Shown here: piece after piece, positions 7,847-17,682 of the stretch
Layout: each line of letters starts with the position of its first letter
Position numbering within the stretch: position 1 is the stretch's first letter
DNA from: Aquilutibacter rugosus
GTDB lineage: Bacteria; Pseudomonadota; Gammaproteobacteria; Xanthomonadales; Xanthomonadaceae
Length of the DNA: 64,000 nt
NCBI RefSeq assembly: GCF_036541335.1
Contig: NZ_JAZHBO010000001.1
Span: 434,001 to 498,000, forward strand
Reading direction: 5' to 3'
Translations under genes and position numbers: made by a program
Notes under the pieces: generated by a model
Seen by the model: only the letters and a program-made list of their open reading frames with translations
What the model was told of the DNA's origin: nothing
Database searches by the model: none

Positions 7847-10234
7847 CTAGACCCGCGGCGGATCGGTCTCCCGTTCGAAGTGTCGGTGTCGGGCAAGTGC
7901 TTTGATAAACAGGCTAAACGCATCGGCCTTAGGTTCGCTAAGGAGTAGCAAGCCGGGGTCCGCCTCATCGCGGAGAATACCGGCGCCCTCCACGAACGTG
8001 ACTGAGTCACCTATGGCAAGAATGGTTTTAAGGTGACGGAACTGATCTTTCACAAACTCAGCAGCCCGTCCGTCCCGAGTCCAAGCCTTTGCTGTGCCTT
8101 CGCCATCGGGAATGATCACACCATCAAACAGAACCGATGGCTCGTTTTCAAACGAAGCGTCGGCTTCTATCTGGCTCCCATCCTTAGCAGTGAACAGACC
8201 GACGCGCGGCCCAACCAGCCGTCCGACTGCGCCCACCTTCGAAAGTGCGTCCCCGGCCTTTGCTACTAGGTTGCCGTCGACGCCGTCGCCGACGAAAATC
8301 GCAACCTTTCTGGACGCAGGCCCCGTTACTCCGGGGCGTGCGAACATGGAAAGCGGCGCCGATTTGTCAACTTCCGGCTTAGGGGCTTCCGATAGCGCGC
8401 GCGGCATCGGATCCGGCATGGGCATACCCAGTCCTTCGGCAACTTGCGCGGCCAGATCGTCCGAAACATTGCGAAGCATCGACACGACCCTGCGACGGAT
8501 CGCCGGCACGGTCAGTTTGGAAAGCTCAAACCGGAAGGCTGCTGCGATGTGCGCCTTCTCCACCGGTGATTGGCTGTTGTAGAACATCGCAGCCTGGTTG
8601 TAATGTTCGGCAAATTTTTCGGGCTTACCACGCACTTCGTCCTGTTGCACAGGCTCGGGGAACGATACATATCCGGCGGCACCGGCCTGGAACGGACAGC
8701 CACCTCCGAGGGAGTTCGGTTCGTAAGATACCCTGCCACGATGAATAGCCTGCCTATGAAGGCCGTCGCGCTGATTGTTGTGAACAGGAGCGATCGGCGC
8801 GTTGATCGGAATCTCATGAAAGTTGGGCCCACCCAAGCGTGTGAGCTGGGTATCGACATAGGAGTGAATGCGACCGGCAAGCAACGGATCGTTACTGAAA
8901 TCGATACCGGGAATCACATGCGCCGTACAGAAGGCGACCTGCTCGGTTTCAGCAAAGAAGTTGTCGGGGTTGCGATTTAAAACCATACGGCCTAACGGAG
9001 TCACAGGTACCAGCTCTTCGGGTATCAGCTTAGTCGGATCGAGGACATCGAAGGAAAACTGCTCGGCCTCCGCCTCTGTGAACACCTGAACTCCGAGTTC
9101 CCATTCCGGAAAGGCCCCGGACTCAATTGCCTCCCACAGGTCACGTCGATGGAAGTCCGGATCACAGCCGGAGATCTTGACCGCCTCATCCCATACAAGT
9201 GCATGCGTGCCTTGCAGCGGCTTCCAGTGAAATTTGGCGAAGAGCGATTCGTGGCGCGCGTTCACAAATCGGAAGGTATGCACACCGAAGCCTTCCATCA
9301 TCCGGTAACTACGGGGGATCGCGCGGTCTGACATCAGCCACATCAGCATGTGGGTTGACTCCGGCATCAGCGATACAAAGTCCCAGAACGTGTCGTGAGC
9401 GGAAGCCGCTTGCGGCATCTGATGATGCGGTTCCGGCTTCACGGCGTGAACCAAATCGGGGAATTTCATGGCGTCCTGAATAAAGAACACCGGCATGTTG
9501 TTGCCCACCAGGTCCCAATTGCCCTCATCGGTGTAGAACTTGACCGCGAACCCGCGTACGTCCCGCGCGGTGTCTTTGCTACCGCGCTCGCCAGCGACAG
9601 TGGAAAAGCGTACAAAGACCGGAGTGATTTTACCCGCTTCCCGGAAAGGAGCGGCGCTGGTAAGTTCCGTTTGCGGACCGTAACACTCGAAATAGCCGTG
9701 CGCCGCTGAACCACGGGCGTGCACGATGCGTTCGGGAATTCTTTCGTGATCAAAATGCGTCAACTTCTCGCGCAAGATGAAGTCTTTTAACAACGCCGGT
9801 CCGCGGAGTCCCGCTTTTAGCGAGTGCTGGTTATCCGCTACGGGGACACCTTGATTGGTCGTCATACGCTGGCCGGCGCTGTCAACCCTTACGCGATCCA
9901 GCGAGTCGATGGTCGAATTAACACCGGGAGTTGCCTGCGAGCCCAACTTTGCTGACCGTGACGACTCAGCAACGGTACTCGCAGTAGCCAAGGGCGAAGG
10001 CGGGGTCACCTCGGTACCTTCCCACGGATCCAAGCCCGCTTCGTGGCCGTATTCGCCTGCCTTCATTTCGTTAAACGACATTTCCGACGCGGTGGCTTCC
10101 GTTTCGGCGGCCTGTTCTGCGAGAAGGGTTCCGGAACCCACGGGCGGGACCTTAGGCTGGGCGTTACCGGAATTGCGGGTAGCAACCCCTGCATGTTGCT
10201 TATTGCTTCTCGATGTCTTGCGTGTAGTAGCCAT
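7847..10234 (-). CDS. katE: Large-subunit catalase, HPII/KatE type
   Basis: Monofunctional haem catalase splitting hydrogen peroxide, 795 residues, slightly longer than E. coli HPII (753). The N-terminal ~100 residues are a low-complexity extension rich in Ala, Thr and Ser. The catalase core follows: distal histidine in RIVHARG near 171, the asparagine in GNNMPVFF, and proximal haem tyrosine in SYVDTQLTRLGG near 459. The last ~150 residues (KVAIFVGDGVDG onward) form the flavodoxin/DJ-1-like domain that marks large-subunit clade 2 catalases. It follows the ferritin-like gene on the same strand; a terminator lies between them, so it probably has its own promoter. A stress role next to an iron- or peroxide-related ferritin-like protein makes sense. 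Confidence 0.95.
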   Translation of the reverse strand: MATTRKTSRSNKQHAGVATRNSGNAQPKVPPVGSGTLLAEQAAETEATASEMSFNEMKAGEYGHEAGLDPWEGTEVTPPSPLATASTVAESSRSAKLGSQATPGVNSTIDSLDRVRVDSAGQRMTTNQGVPVADNQHSLKAGLRGPALLKDFILREKLTHFDHERIPERIVHARGSAAHGYFECYGPQTELTSAAPFREAGKITPVFVRFSTVAGERGSKDTARDVRGFAVKFYTDEGNWDLVGNNMPVFFIQDAMKFPDLVHAVKPEPHHQMPQAASAHDTFWDFVSLMPESTHMLMWLMSDRAIPRSYRMMEGFGVHTFRFVNARHESLFAKFHWKPLQGTHALVWDEAVKISGCDPDFHRRDLWEAIESGAFPEWELGVQVFTEAEAEQFSFDVLDPTKLIPEELVPVTPLGRMVLNRNPDNFFAETEQVAFCTAHVIPGIDFSNDPLLAGRIHSYVDTQLTRLGGPNFHEIPINAPIAPVHNNQRDGLHRQAIHRGRVSYEPNSLGGGCPFQAGAAGYVSFPEPVQQDEVRGKPEKFAEHYNQAAMFYNSQSPVEKAHIAAAFRFELSKLTVPAIRRRVVSMLRNVSDDLAAQVAEGLGMPMPDPMPRALSEAPKPEVDKSAPLSMFARPGVTGPASRKVAIFVGDGVDGNLVAKAGDALSKVGAVGRLVGPRVGLFTAKDGSQIEADASFENEPSVLFDGVIIPDGEGTAKAWTRDGRAAEFVKDQFRHLKTILAIGDSVTFVEGAGILRDEADPGLLLLSEPKADAFSLFIKALARHRHFERETDPPRV

Positions 10235-10281
10235 ATCAACTCCATGGCGGAGAGTGGATCAGGGAAAGAAAAATTCAATAA

Positions 10282-10305
10282 CAAGCCCGCCGGAGGGCGG
10301 GCTTG
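10282..10305 (-). terminator. Rho-independent terminator after the ferritin-like gene
   Basis: Perfect 10-bp stem CAAGCCCGCC / GGCGGGCTTG around the loop GGAG, followed on the minus strand by TTATTGAATTTTTC. It lies 6 bases past the stop of the ferritin-like gene and separates it from the catalase gene. Confidence 0.85.
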
Positions 10306-10310
10306 CGGGT

Positions 10311-10919
10311 CTACAGCATGTCTTCGCGAGCTTGCTCCGCGCGGGATGCACCGATTGCGGTCTCCACTTGCTTTACCTCTTCGGGCGGAGGCAATACCGC
10401 AGGCATTCCCAGTCGCTGAATCCACAGTTCGCGACACCAGCCCATCGTGTGATAGAGGTGATGGTCTTCGTCCTCTTCCACCTCTTCGTATGCGGCCTTC
10501 AGGACCTTTGCCACGTCATCCTTACCGGCTTCAGCAACTTTACCGATCAACTCCCAATTGGAGTGGTCCTTGGTCTCGGCCAGAACTACACATTCACAGG
10601 CCACCAGTTCCGCATCGGCGGGATCGGCCTCGGCTCGGGCAAGCTCGATGGCCTTAACTAGGGAGGCGCCGATATGCGCGCAGACTTGACGCCCCGGGCT
10701 GGTTTCCTCAGTATCCATGCCAAGCTCGGCAAAGACGTTGGTCAGGACCTGTTCGTGGTGCTTGGTATGGTCCAAATACTCCTGCCATTCCTTGCGGAGA
10801 TCTTTATTAACTGCTGCGGCGATGGCTGCGGTATATATCTTGATGCCGCCGCGCTCCGTTTCGAGAGCTTGAAGAAGAAGCTCTTTAACCGCGCCACTGT
10901 CGTACGGTTTTTTTGCCAT
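10311..10919 (-). CDS. Ferritin-like domain protein
   Basis: Cytoplasmic 202-residue protein predicted to form a four-helix ferritin-like bundle. Helices carry metal-ligand-like patterns: LETERGG near residue 20, HTKHHEQ near 50, then ECVVLAETKDHSNWE and EEVEEDEDHHLYH in the second half, giving the paired E...ExxH layout of diiron carboxylate proteins. It is not a canonical bacterioferritin or Dps. The start is well supported by AGGAG 7-8 bases before the ATG. It is convergent with nothing and sits directly upstream of katE. An inverted repeat at 10951-10985 lies in its promoter region. Iron storage, peroxide handling or a rubrerythrin-like activity are all possible; substrate is unknown. Confidence 0.75.
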   Translation of the reverse strand: MAKKPYDSGAVKELLLQALETERGGIKIYTAAIAAAVNKDLRKEWQEYLDHTKHHEQVLTNVFAELGMDTEETSPGRQVCAHIGASLVKAIELARAEADPADAELVACECVVLAETKDHSNWELIGKVAEAGKDDVAKVLKAAYEEVEEDEDHHLYHTMGWCRELWIQRLGMPAVLPPPEEVKQVETAIGASRAEQAREDML

Positions 10920-10950
10920 GTTCCCGCTCCTAGAGTCGAATGTAGGGATG

Positions 10951-10985
10951 ATCTTTGCACAGGAAATAGCAAAATCCTGTGAAGA
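10951..10985. promoter_or_regulatory. Inverted repeat in the promoter region of the ferritin-like gene
   Basis: ATCTT-TG-CACAGGA, ten bases, then TCCTGTG-AAGAT: a near-perfect dyad about 30-65 bases upstream of the ferritin-like start. It has no T-run, so an operator is more likely than a terminator. No regulator can be named. Confidence 0.35.
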
Positions 10986-11030
10986 TTTTCAGGGATACAT
11001 CGAACTGCAAGCCGGAGCTTTACCTAATTT

Positions 11031-12761
11031 TTATGCTTCGCCCTCGATGCCTTGGACGCCTTTTGCGTCGAGTAGTGCAATCACCAAGTTGCGCTCCTCT
11101 GTGGCATGGACAGGTAGCACCAGCACATCGCCCGGCTGTCCCCATGCCAACGCCTCCTTAATTAAGTGCTCGATGCTTTCGACTGCGATCACTTGCCGTG
11201 TTGCCAGGCCCGAATTGAACAGCGCATCGGACAGAATCGCTATGACCGCACCCTTGGCCCGGCCGCGGGTGTATTCCCCGCCCAGATCCTTGATCCAGAC
11301 CCGCTCGGGTGCCGCCAATGCGCCGACCGCGGCCAAGTCGCGTATGTCATCGTCGGTGCGATTGCCTGCCTGTTCCAGCAGTAATCCCACACGACCTGTT
11401 GTGCCCATCTGGTGTGCAACATTCAGAAGCGACCGTAACCCCTCTGGATTGTGCGCATAGTCGAGCAGTACATGCACGCCGTTGATAGACCAGTACTGTA
11501 AACGTCCGGGGTTATCCTTGCTGTCCTTACCGAAGGTCAACAACGCATCGGCAATACGTCCGGCATTGACACCCAAGACGTGCGCCGCCAGTGCTGCAGC
11601 CGCCAAGTTTTCAAGGTTATACGGCGCCCTGTTGTGCAAGCCAATCGGCATCGCCATCGTTTCGCCAAGGTTCCATTCGCCGTTCGCGGTCACCAGGCGA
11701 AGGCTTCCTCTGTCAATTCCGCACGCGGGCAAGCCCAGCGCGCGCGCCTGCTGCAATGAACTGCCAAACCATCCCTTCCGAATGCCCGGAAAGGTCCGGA
11801 TGCGCGCAACCGTTTCTGCATCTCCGGCATTCAACACAAGAGTTCCGCCGGGACGCAGCGACTTGCGGACCAGCAGCTTGACCTCACGCAGATCGTCGAG
11901 ACTGTGAACACCATACTCGCCGAAATGATCGGCGCTGACATTCGTGACGATAGCTACATCCGCATCCTGAGTGGCCAAGCCGCGGCGAAGCAAGCCGCCA
12001 CGCGCCGTTTCCAGAATGGCGACTTCTACCGACGGGTTGCGTAATACCGAGCGCAGGCCCATTGGACCGGAAAAGTCCCCTTCTTCGATGACTTGGCCGT
12101 CGACCACAATGCCATCGGTGCTGGAATAGCCGGCGTGAAGACCGGCCATCGAGAGTATCTTGGCCAAGGCACGGGTGACCGTGGTCTTGCCATTGGATCC
12201 GGTGACAATAGCCTTTTTGATGCGGCCCACAGATTCTGCGTCTAACGCACTGACATCAGGCAGTTGATTCGCAGGCCAGTGATGAGCGAAGTGTCCTTCG
12301 CCGGCGGTAAAGAACTCGTCGTCCCAATGTGCCGGAATGTTGCGCTCGCGCGCCGCCGTGATGAGGGCCATCAGTGCGGGATCGGCTTCCTGCTGCGCCA
12401 TCTCAATGATGACTTGAGGCAATTCGTTGGTAAGCGCCTGCGCACCGGCGTCCTGAGCGGCTCGCGTCAGGGCCCACTCGTTGACCTCGGTGGCGGTCAT
12501 CAGCTGATCGTCCGGCGCCGCAAAGGCCAGGGAGACACCACTGACATGTCGGCGCCACACGATGTCGGCATCGGGCCAGCCCAACTGCAGGCGCGCCATC
12601 TGGATGCCGTTCTGCCACTCATCGATGACAGCATCCGAAATGTCCGTACCGATAGCCTCCAGGGCCGCGCCCGGATGCTCAAAGAACACATTGGTGCCGG
12701 TCAGCCGGCGCGATTCATCAAACGTAAAGGGCATGCGGCGGAACTCAGTCGCTTTGCTCAT
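11031..12761 (-). CDS. Cyanophycin synthetase-like Mur ligase without ATP-grasp domain
   Basis: Homologue of the C-terminal part of cyanophycin synthetase, 576 residues. The N-terminal ~190 residues start with RRLTGTNVFF, a block shared with other synthetase-like proteins, but no ATP-grasp domain follows. The Mur ligase module begins with the P-loop VTGSNGKTTVTRA near 195-207 and continues with ETARGGLLRRG, NVSADHFGEYG and LLDYAHNPEG. The chosen ATG (12761) lies 17 bases inside the end of cphA; a second ATG 27 bases later is also possible. No strong ribosome site is seen, so translation is probably coupled to cphA. Proteobacteria often carry such a second gene (cphA') beside cphA; whether it ligates, assists cphA or uses another amino acid is unknown. 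Confidence 0.8.
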   Translation of the reverse strand: MSKATEFRRMPFTFDESRRLTGTNVFFEHPGAALEAIGTDISDAVIDEWQNGIQMARLQLGWPDADIVWRRHVSGVSLAFAAPDDQLMTATEVNEWALTRAAQDAGAQALTNELPQVIIEMAQQEADPALMALITAARERNIPAHWDDEFFTAGEGHFAHHWPANQLPDVSALDAESVGRIKKAIVTGSNGKTTVTRALAKILSMAGLHAGYSSTDGIVVDGQVIEEGDFSGPMGLRSVLRNPSVEVAILETARGGLLRRGLATQDADVAIVTNVSADHFGEYGVHSLDDLREVKLLVRKSLRPGGTLVLNAGDAETVARIRTFPGIRKGWFGSSLQQARALGLPACGIDRGSLRLVTANGEWNLGETMAMPIGLHNRAPYNLENLAAAALAAHVLGVNAGRIADALLTFGKDSKDNPGRLQYWSINGVHVLLDYAHNPEGLRSLLNVAHQMGTTGRVGLLLEQAGNRTDDDIRDLAAVGALAAPERVWIKDLGGEYTRGRAKGAVIAILSDALFNSGLATRQVIAVESIEHLIKEALAWGQPGDVLVLPVHATEERNLVIALLDAKGVQGIEGEA

Positions 12762-15564
12762 CGCTGCGCGTGTAATGCAGGCCGCGGTCGTCACGGACCA
12801 TGCCCTGCATTGCCGATGCATCGTAAGCATGGTCTTCGGCCGGATCCAGCGAGGTCGACAACTCCGGCTTTGCAACCGTCACGCTCGGCGCCTGATCGAC
12901 CGGCTCCGGATGGAGGCCGAACTTGGTGATCTGTTTCCATGTACGAGTCAGCGCATCGGCAAAGACCATGACCAAGTCACCTTTACCGGCCATGGTCAGC
13001 GCCGCTTCGACTGCGGCGGGCTCATCCGGAATCACCGTAATCGCGGAGTCCGGGACACCGGCTGCGCGCAATGCAGCGGCCAGAATCCTGGGCACCTCGT
13101 CATGTGCGCGTCCGCGGGCATTGTCATCGCGTCGGAGAATGTAATGATCGAAGCGACCGTTCACCGCCATCGCGGTCTCGTTCAGATCCTCGTCGCGGCG
13201 ATCTCCCGGACCGGATAGCACCACGATGCGCTTGCCGATGACATCAATTCGCTGGGCCAGGTCCGCCATCATGTTCACAGCATGCGCGTTGTGCGCGTAA
13301 TCCATGATCACCTTGAACGGCAACTTGTTGAAGACGTTCAGACGACCGGGTGCCTGGAAGAAGCTGGTGTCAAAAGTCCGCAAGCCCTGACGAATCGCAT
13401 CGAGTTTGATACCCATCGAATACGCAACGGCTGCTGCCATCATGGCATTCTGCACGTTATGCCGCGCCTGGCCTTCGAGAGTGGCCTGCACCAGATGCGT
13501 CCACAGCAGCGGGATATGCTTGCCCTGATCGTAGATGGTGATCATCTCGCCGTTAACGCCTTCCTCGAGTGCACAGGCTCGACCGCCTGCACGCACGTGG
13601 TCCCGCACAAACGTATTCGAAGGATCCATGGTGACATAGCAGATCACCTTGGCATCGGTGTAGCCGGACATGCGAACCACCAGGGGATCGTCGGCATTCA
13701 GTACCGCGCAGTCTCGTGCAACTTCTGCCACGATGCGCTTGATCTCCGCCAACTGCTCCAGCGTATTAACGCCCTTGAGTCCCAGGTGATCACTTGCGAC
13801 GTTGATAACGGCACCGACATTGACCTTGCTTACGCCCATTCCGGCGCGCACCAGACCGCCACGTGCGGTCTCGAGCACCGCAAAGTCAATGGTGGGATCA
13901 CGCAACACCATCTGTGCAGAGATCGGGCCGGTCATGTCGCCTTCGACAGTGCGGTGACCGTCAATGTAGACACCATCGGTGGTGGTCAGGCCCGGCGTAT
14001 AGCCGGCCATCTTGGCAATGTGCGCCACCATGCGTGAGGTGGTGGTCTTACCGTTGGTGCCTGTAATTGCAGCGATCGGGACGCGAGCTAATGCACCCTG
14101 CGGAAACAGCATGTCAATCACAGGACCCGCAACATCGCGTGGTGTGCCCTCGCTCGGAGCCACGTGCATGCGGAATCCCGGCGCTGCGTTAATTTCGCAG
14201 ATGGCACCCCCCGCGCTCTTATAACTCTCGGCAATGTTGGGCGTAATGAAGTCAACGCCACCCACATCAAGTCCGATAGCCTGCACTGCACGCTCCGCCA
14301 TCGAACGATTGTCGGGGTGGACGATGTCGAGCACATCGGTTGCCGTACCGCCGGTTGACAGGTTCGCGGTTGCGCGCAGCTGTACGACTTCGCCAACTTG
14401 CGGCACATAATCCACGGTCTTGCCGGCGCGCTGCAGCTGATCCAGCGCTTCACGGTCGAGCTTAATTTGCGTCAGGATCTTCTCATGCCCGACGCCACGG
14501 TCCGGATGCGAATTCAGTTCCTCGAGCAGCCGGGCTACGGTCTGTTTGCCATCGCCGATTACGCAACCCGGTGTACGACGCGTGGCCGCAACCAGTTCAC
14601 CGTTAACCACCAGCATGCGGTGGTCATCGCCCGTCTGAAACGTTTCGACGATGACGGATCTTGAATGTTCCTGTGCCGCAGCGAAGGCTTCACGAACATC
14701 CGCTTCAGCCTGGATGTTGATCGTAATACCGCGACCGTGATTGCCGTTGTAGGGCTTTAACACCACAGGGCCACGCAAGCGACGGGCGGCGGCAACCGCC
14801 TCGTCTGCATCGGTGACCAGCTCCTGACGCGGCACCGGCAGCCCGAGTGCGCCGAGAATCCGATTGGTCTCCTCCTTATCGCTCGCCAGTTCCACTGCAA
14901 TGTGCGAGGTGCGACCGGTCACCGTAGCTTGGATCCGTTGCTGGTACTTGCCATGACCCAGTTGGATCAGCGAGGAATGTTGGTTGAGACGCAACCATGG
15001 AATCTTGCGACGTTCGGCCGCACGAACCAGCGCTGCCGTCGAAGGACCCAAGGCTCTGCGTTGTGCGTAGCGAATGAAGCCCTCCAGCGCTTCGGTCCAG
15101 TTCCATCCCTCGGGCACCAGGCCCGGCGTACGCAGATGGTCGGGCAGCAGCGAATCAATCAGCTGCATCGCCAACTCACCGGCGGCGATCCCCTCTTCCT
15201 TCTGTTCGTATTCGTAGATGACGTTATAGACGCCGACACGGCCATCGCGCACGGAACGCGTCTTGCCGAAGGTGACACTCTCGCCGGCGACATTCTGCAG
15301 CTCGAGCGCCATGTGTTCCAGCACGTGGCCCATCCAGGTGCCGTCGTCTTCGCGCATGCGGCGCACAAATCCGCCCGGCGTGCGATACGAGCAGCCGTGC
15401 CCTGCCAGTCCCGGCAATGCTTCAAGCAGGCCGTCGACAAACTCCTGACCGATTTTTGCGGTGGGCCAGTCTTCTAGTGACTCGAGATCGAGCTCCAGCC
15501 GGATGACCGGAAACAGTGCGTATTGCGAGGGGCCGACGTAAATGTTTCGATCAAGAATACGCAT
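12745..15564 (-). CDS. cphA: Cyanophycin synthetase
   Basis: Makes the storage polymer multi-L-arginyl-poly-L-aspartate from Asp, Arg and ATP without a ribosome. At 939 residues it has the full three-part layout: N-terminal domain (starts MRILDRNIYVGPS), ATP-grasp domain from about residue 220 (SHIAVELASDKEETNRIL, VLKPYNGNHGRGITI, CEINAAPGF), and Mur ligase domain with P-loop ITGTNGKTTTSRM near 495-507, ETARGGLVRAGMG and MDYAHNAHAV. It begins 9 bases after the cyanophycinase stop and overlaps the next gene, so synthesis and degradation share one transcript. Start at ATG 15564 matches the conserved MRIL opening. Found in cyanobacteria and in many heterotrophs. Confidence 0.95.
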   Translation of the reverse strand: MRILDRNIYVGPSQYALFPVIRLELDLESLEDWPTAKIGQEFVDGLLEALPGLAGHGCSYRTPGGFVRRMREDDGTWMGHVLEHMALELQNVAGESVTFGKTRSVRDGRVGVYNVIYEYEQKEEGIAAGELAMQLIDSLLPDHLRTPGLVPEGWNWTEALEGFIRYAQRRALGPSTAALVRAAERRKIPWLRLNQHSSLIQLGHGKYQQRIQATVTGRTSHIAVELASDKEETNRILGALGLPVPRQELVTDADEAVAAARRLRGPVVLKPYNGNHGRGITINIQAEADVREAFAAAQEHSRSVIVETFQTGDDHRMLVVNGELVAATRRTPGCVIGDGKQTVARLLEELNSHPDRGVGHEKILTQIKLDREALDQLQRAGKTVDYVPQVGEVVQLRATANLSTGGTATDVLDIVHPDNRSMAERAVQAIGLDVGGVDFITPNIAESYKSAGGAICEINAAPGFRMHVAPSEGTPRDVAGPVIDMLFPQGALARVPIAAITGTNGKTTTSRMVAHIAKMAGYTPGLTTTDGVYIDGHRTVEGDMTGPISAQMVLRDPTIDFAVLETARGGLVRAGMGVSKVNVGAVINVASDHLGLKGVNTLEQLAEIKRIVAEVARDCAVLNADDPLVVRMSGYTDAKVICYVTMDPSNTFVRDHVRAGGRACALEEGVNGEMITIYDQGKHIPLLWTHLVQATLEGQARHNVQNAMMAAAVAYSMGIKLDAIRQGLRTFDTSFFQAPGRLNVFNKLPFKVIMDYAHNAHAVNMMADLAQRIDVIGKRIVVLSGPGDRRDEDLNETAMAVNGRFDHYILRRDDNARGRAHDEVPRILAAALRAAGVPDSAITVIPDEPAAVEAALTMAGKGDLVMVFADALTRTWKQITKFGLHPEPVDQAPSVTVAKPELSTSLDPAEDHAYDASAMQGMVRDDRGLHYTRSDEQSD

Positions 15565-15573
15565 ATTGTTCTG

Positions 15574-16422
15574 TTACTCCAGTGTGCGCTCGACATCGAG
15601 CGTGCCGGGTGAGGCCGTGCGAGTGTGCAGGTTATACGTTGCACCCTTTGCAAGGATATGAACAGTGATGCCCAATACACAGATGGGATCGGAGACACCG
15701 ACCTCTGCCATCGAGGAAAACTGCGTCTTGCTGCTGTCCACCAACGTGAGTGCACCACTGCCCTCGACCTCGAGCGTGTTGTCGGGGCCAATGAAGGCGG
15801 CTGTATCCTCATCGAGACCAATACCGGTCGGATGCGGGTTGAAAGCCAAGGCCGATATCAGGCGTCCTAGCCGGTCACGCTGCCGGAAGTGCTGGTCAAT
15901 GATGAAGCGGTTGGTCAATCCAAGTCCCGGCGCCAGCCGCACCGCGCCTGCGCGCGGCGAGGAACCATCCTTGCCGAACGCAATCATGTGATCGGACAGC
16001 ACGCTAGCGCCCGCACTCGTCCCTGCGACATTAAGGCCCTTGGCATTGCCGCGCCGAATCGCCTTGGCGGCACTGGTTCCACCGATGATGGTGGTAATGC
16101 GCAACTGATTGCCCCCGGTAAGAAACACACCCGTCGCGTTTTCGATCATTTGCAGATAGTCCTCACGCTCGGCATCGTCGCGCGTGAGAATGTCGGCCAC
16201 CTGAACATCTTTGGCACCAAGCTCGGTAAACAGTCGCAAATACCTGTCACCGGTTGTCGTGAGTCGGCTTGCCGTCGGAATGATCACGATGCGTGCCTCG
16301 CTACCACCGCTGAGCGACACAAAGCGACTTAAGATGCGTCGGCGTTGCAGCTTATCCTCGGCACCGCCGATAGGAATAATCCATCCGCGCTGTACCACTT
16401 CGTTGGTCTTGCTTGGTGCCAT
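15574..16422 (-). CDS. cphB: Cyanophycinase
   Basis: Serine exopeptidase of family S51 that releases beta-Asp-Arg dipeptides from cyanophycin; 282 residues, about the usual length. Visible: IPIGGAEDK near the N-terminus, FLTGGNQLRIT, the nucleophile serine in AGTSAGASVL, and DQHFRQRDRLGRL, all conserved in cyanophycinases. The ATG (16420-16422) directly abuts the stop codon of the dipeptidase gene with no bases between, so expression is tightly coupled. It precedes cphA by 9 bases. Confidence 0.95.
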   Translation of the reverse strand: MAPSKTNEVVQRGWIIPIGGAEDKLQRRRILSRFVSLSGGSEARIVIIPTASRLTTTGDRYLRLFTELGAKDVQVADILTRDDAEREDYLQMIENATGVFLTGGNQLRITTIIGGTSAAKAIRRGNAKGLNVAGTSAGASVLSDHMIAFGKDGSSPRAGAVRLAPGLGLTNRFIIDQHFRQRDRLGRLISALAFNPHPTGIGLDEDTAAFIGPDNTLEVEGSGALTLVDSSKTQFSSMAEVGVSDPICVLGITVHILAKGATYNLHTRTASPGTLDVERTLE

Positions 16423-17607
16423 TCAGTCAACCTGTCCCTGGTTCAGTAAATCGTTTTCAAAAAGTCCGCGCCGCACCACCTCACCGTTGCGCACATGAAA
16501 CTCGCCGAGTGCGAGCACGTGCAGCGGGTGGTTGTGCTCATCAAGGACAATCAGATCGGCATCAAAACCGACTTGGAGATGCCCCTTGCGCGGCAGGCGC
16601 AGCAGTCCGGCGGGGTTGGATGAGAACAACGGCACCGCCGTCGCCATCGGCACGCCGGCTTGCAGCAACTCGCGCAAGGTGTCGATCATCGAACCGGAGT
16701 GGGCAACGTCCATACCGCAGGCACGGCCTTCGGCATCAAAACAAGGCAAGCAGCCGCCGGCATCGGAACTGACCGACAGGCGTTGCTGCGGCAAGCCCTT
16801 GTCGAGATAGCGCATCACGGCTTGGGCGGCACTCCACGCATCCTCGCCTTCTTCAACAGGGAAGGCTGTGACATCAATGTGACAGCCTTGCTCTGCAAGC
16901 TGCAGCGCCTCGTCAAACAGGGCTTTACGGCGATTGACGTGAGTCGGCTGGAATACGCGTGCAGGAATTTCGCTGGTGCTAAGGGCCTGGCTTACCAGTT
17001 CAAGACCGCGTGCACCGTCGCCCAAATGCAGATGGACGATGCCGGCCTTGCCGCTCATCAGTCCGGCAACATGCGCATCGGCTGCGATCCGCAGGAGCTC
17101 CTGCAGCGTAGGCTGACTGGAACGATGATCGCTAATGGCCAGTTCGCCGACACCAATCAGGGGCTCGACCAGAACAATGTCACCGCGCACCGAACCGGTC
17201 AGGGTCACAGGCGGCACATGGTAACCGCCGCAGTAGCCCCAGGCGGACAGTCCGCTATCGCGGAGCGCATAGATCTGTGCCACCAGTTGGGCGGTGCTCC
17301 GCACCAGATCATCGGTGCCAAGCAGACCAATGACCGAGGTGACGCCGGCAGTAGTGTATTTGGACAAATTGGGCGCCGGCACGCGACTTGCATAGCCGGT
17401 CTCGCCACCGCCGCCGGTGACGTGCACGTGTCCATCGACAAAACCCGGGATGACGGCTCGGCCTTCGAGATCGACAACCGTAACCGGCAGCCCGATATGG
17501 TCAGGATCCTGGTTGCCGATCCAGAGGATGCGGTTGGATCCAATCAGGAGATGCTGCAGACCTTGCGGTTCGGGCGCATAGAGATTGGCGTTGCGCAACA
17601 GCAGCAA
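16423..17607 (-). CDS. iadA: Isoaspartyl dipeptidase
   Basis: Binuclear zinc amidohydrolase that splits beta-Asp-Arg from cyanophycinase into free Asp and Arg, completing the breakdown. Metal and substrate motifs are present: GFVDGHVHVTGGGGE, HLHLGDG, QPTHVNR and SSDAGG. The start is a choice. A TTG at 17646 would give 407 residues, but TTG 17607 has AGGAG seven bases upstream and gives 394, close to the 390 of E. coli IadA. A TATATT at 17645-17650 could be the -10 of the operon promoter, which would also place the 17646 codon outside the mRNA. First gene of the operon iadA-cphB-cphA-cphA-like. Confidence 0.92.
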   Translation of the reverse strand: MLLLRNANLYAPEPQGLQHLLIGSNRILWIGNQDPDHIGLPVTVVDLEGRAVIPGFVDGHVHVTGGGGETGYASRVPAPNLSKYTTAGVTSVIGLLGTDDLVRSTAQLVAQIYALRDSGLSAWGYCGGYHVPPVTLTGSVRGDIVLVEPLIGVGELAISDHRSSQPTLQELLRIAADAHVAGLMSGKAGIVHLHLGDGARGLELVSQALSTSEIPARVFQPTHVNRRKALFDEALQLAEQGCHIDVTAFPVEEGEDAWSAAQAVMRYLDKGLPQQRLSVSSDAGGCLPCFDAEGRACGMDVAHSGSMIDTLRELLQAGVPMATAVPLFSSNPAGLLRLPRKGHLQVGFDADLIVLDEHNHPLHVLALGEFHVRNGEVVRRGLFENDLLNQGQVD

Positions 17608-17682
17608 ATTTAGGCTCCTAAGCAAAATCGGGACACGGAAATTCAATATACCGCAAAGACTCCCTGTCGCCGACCGCGCTGT

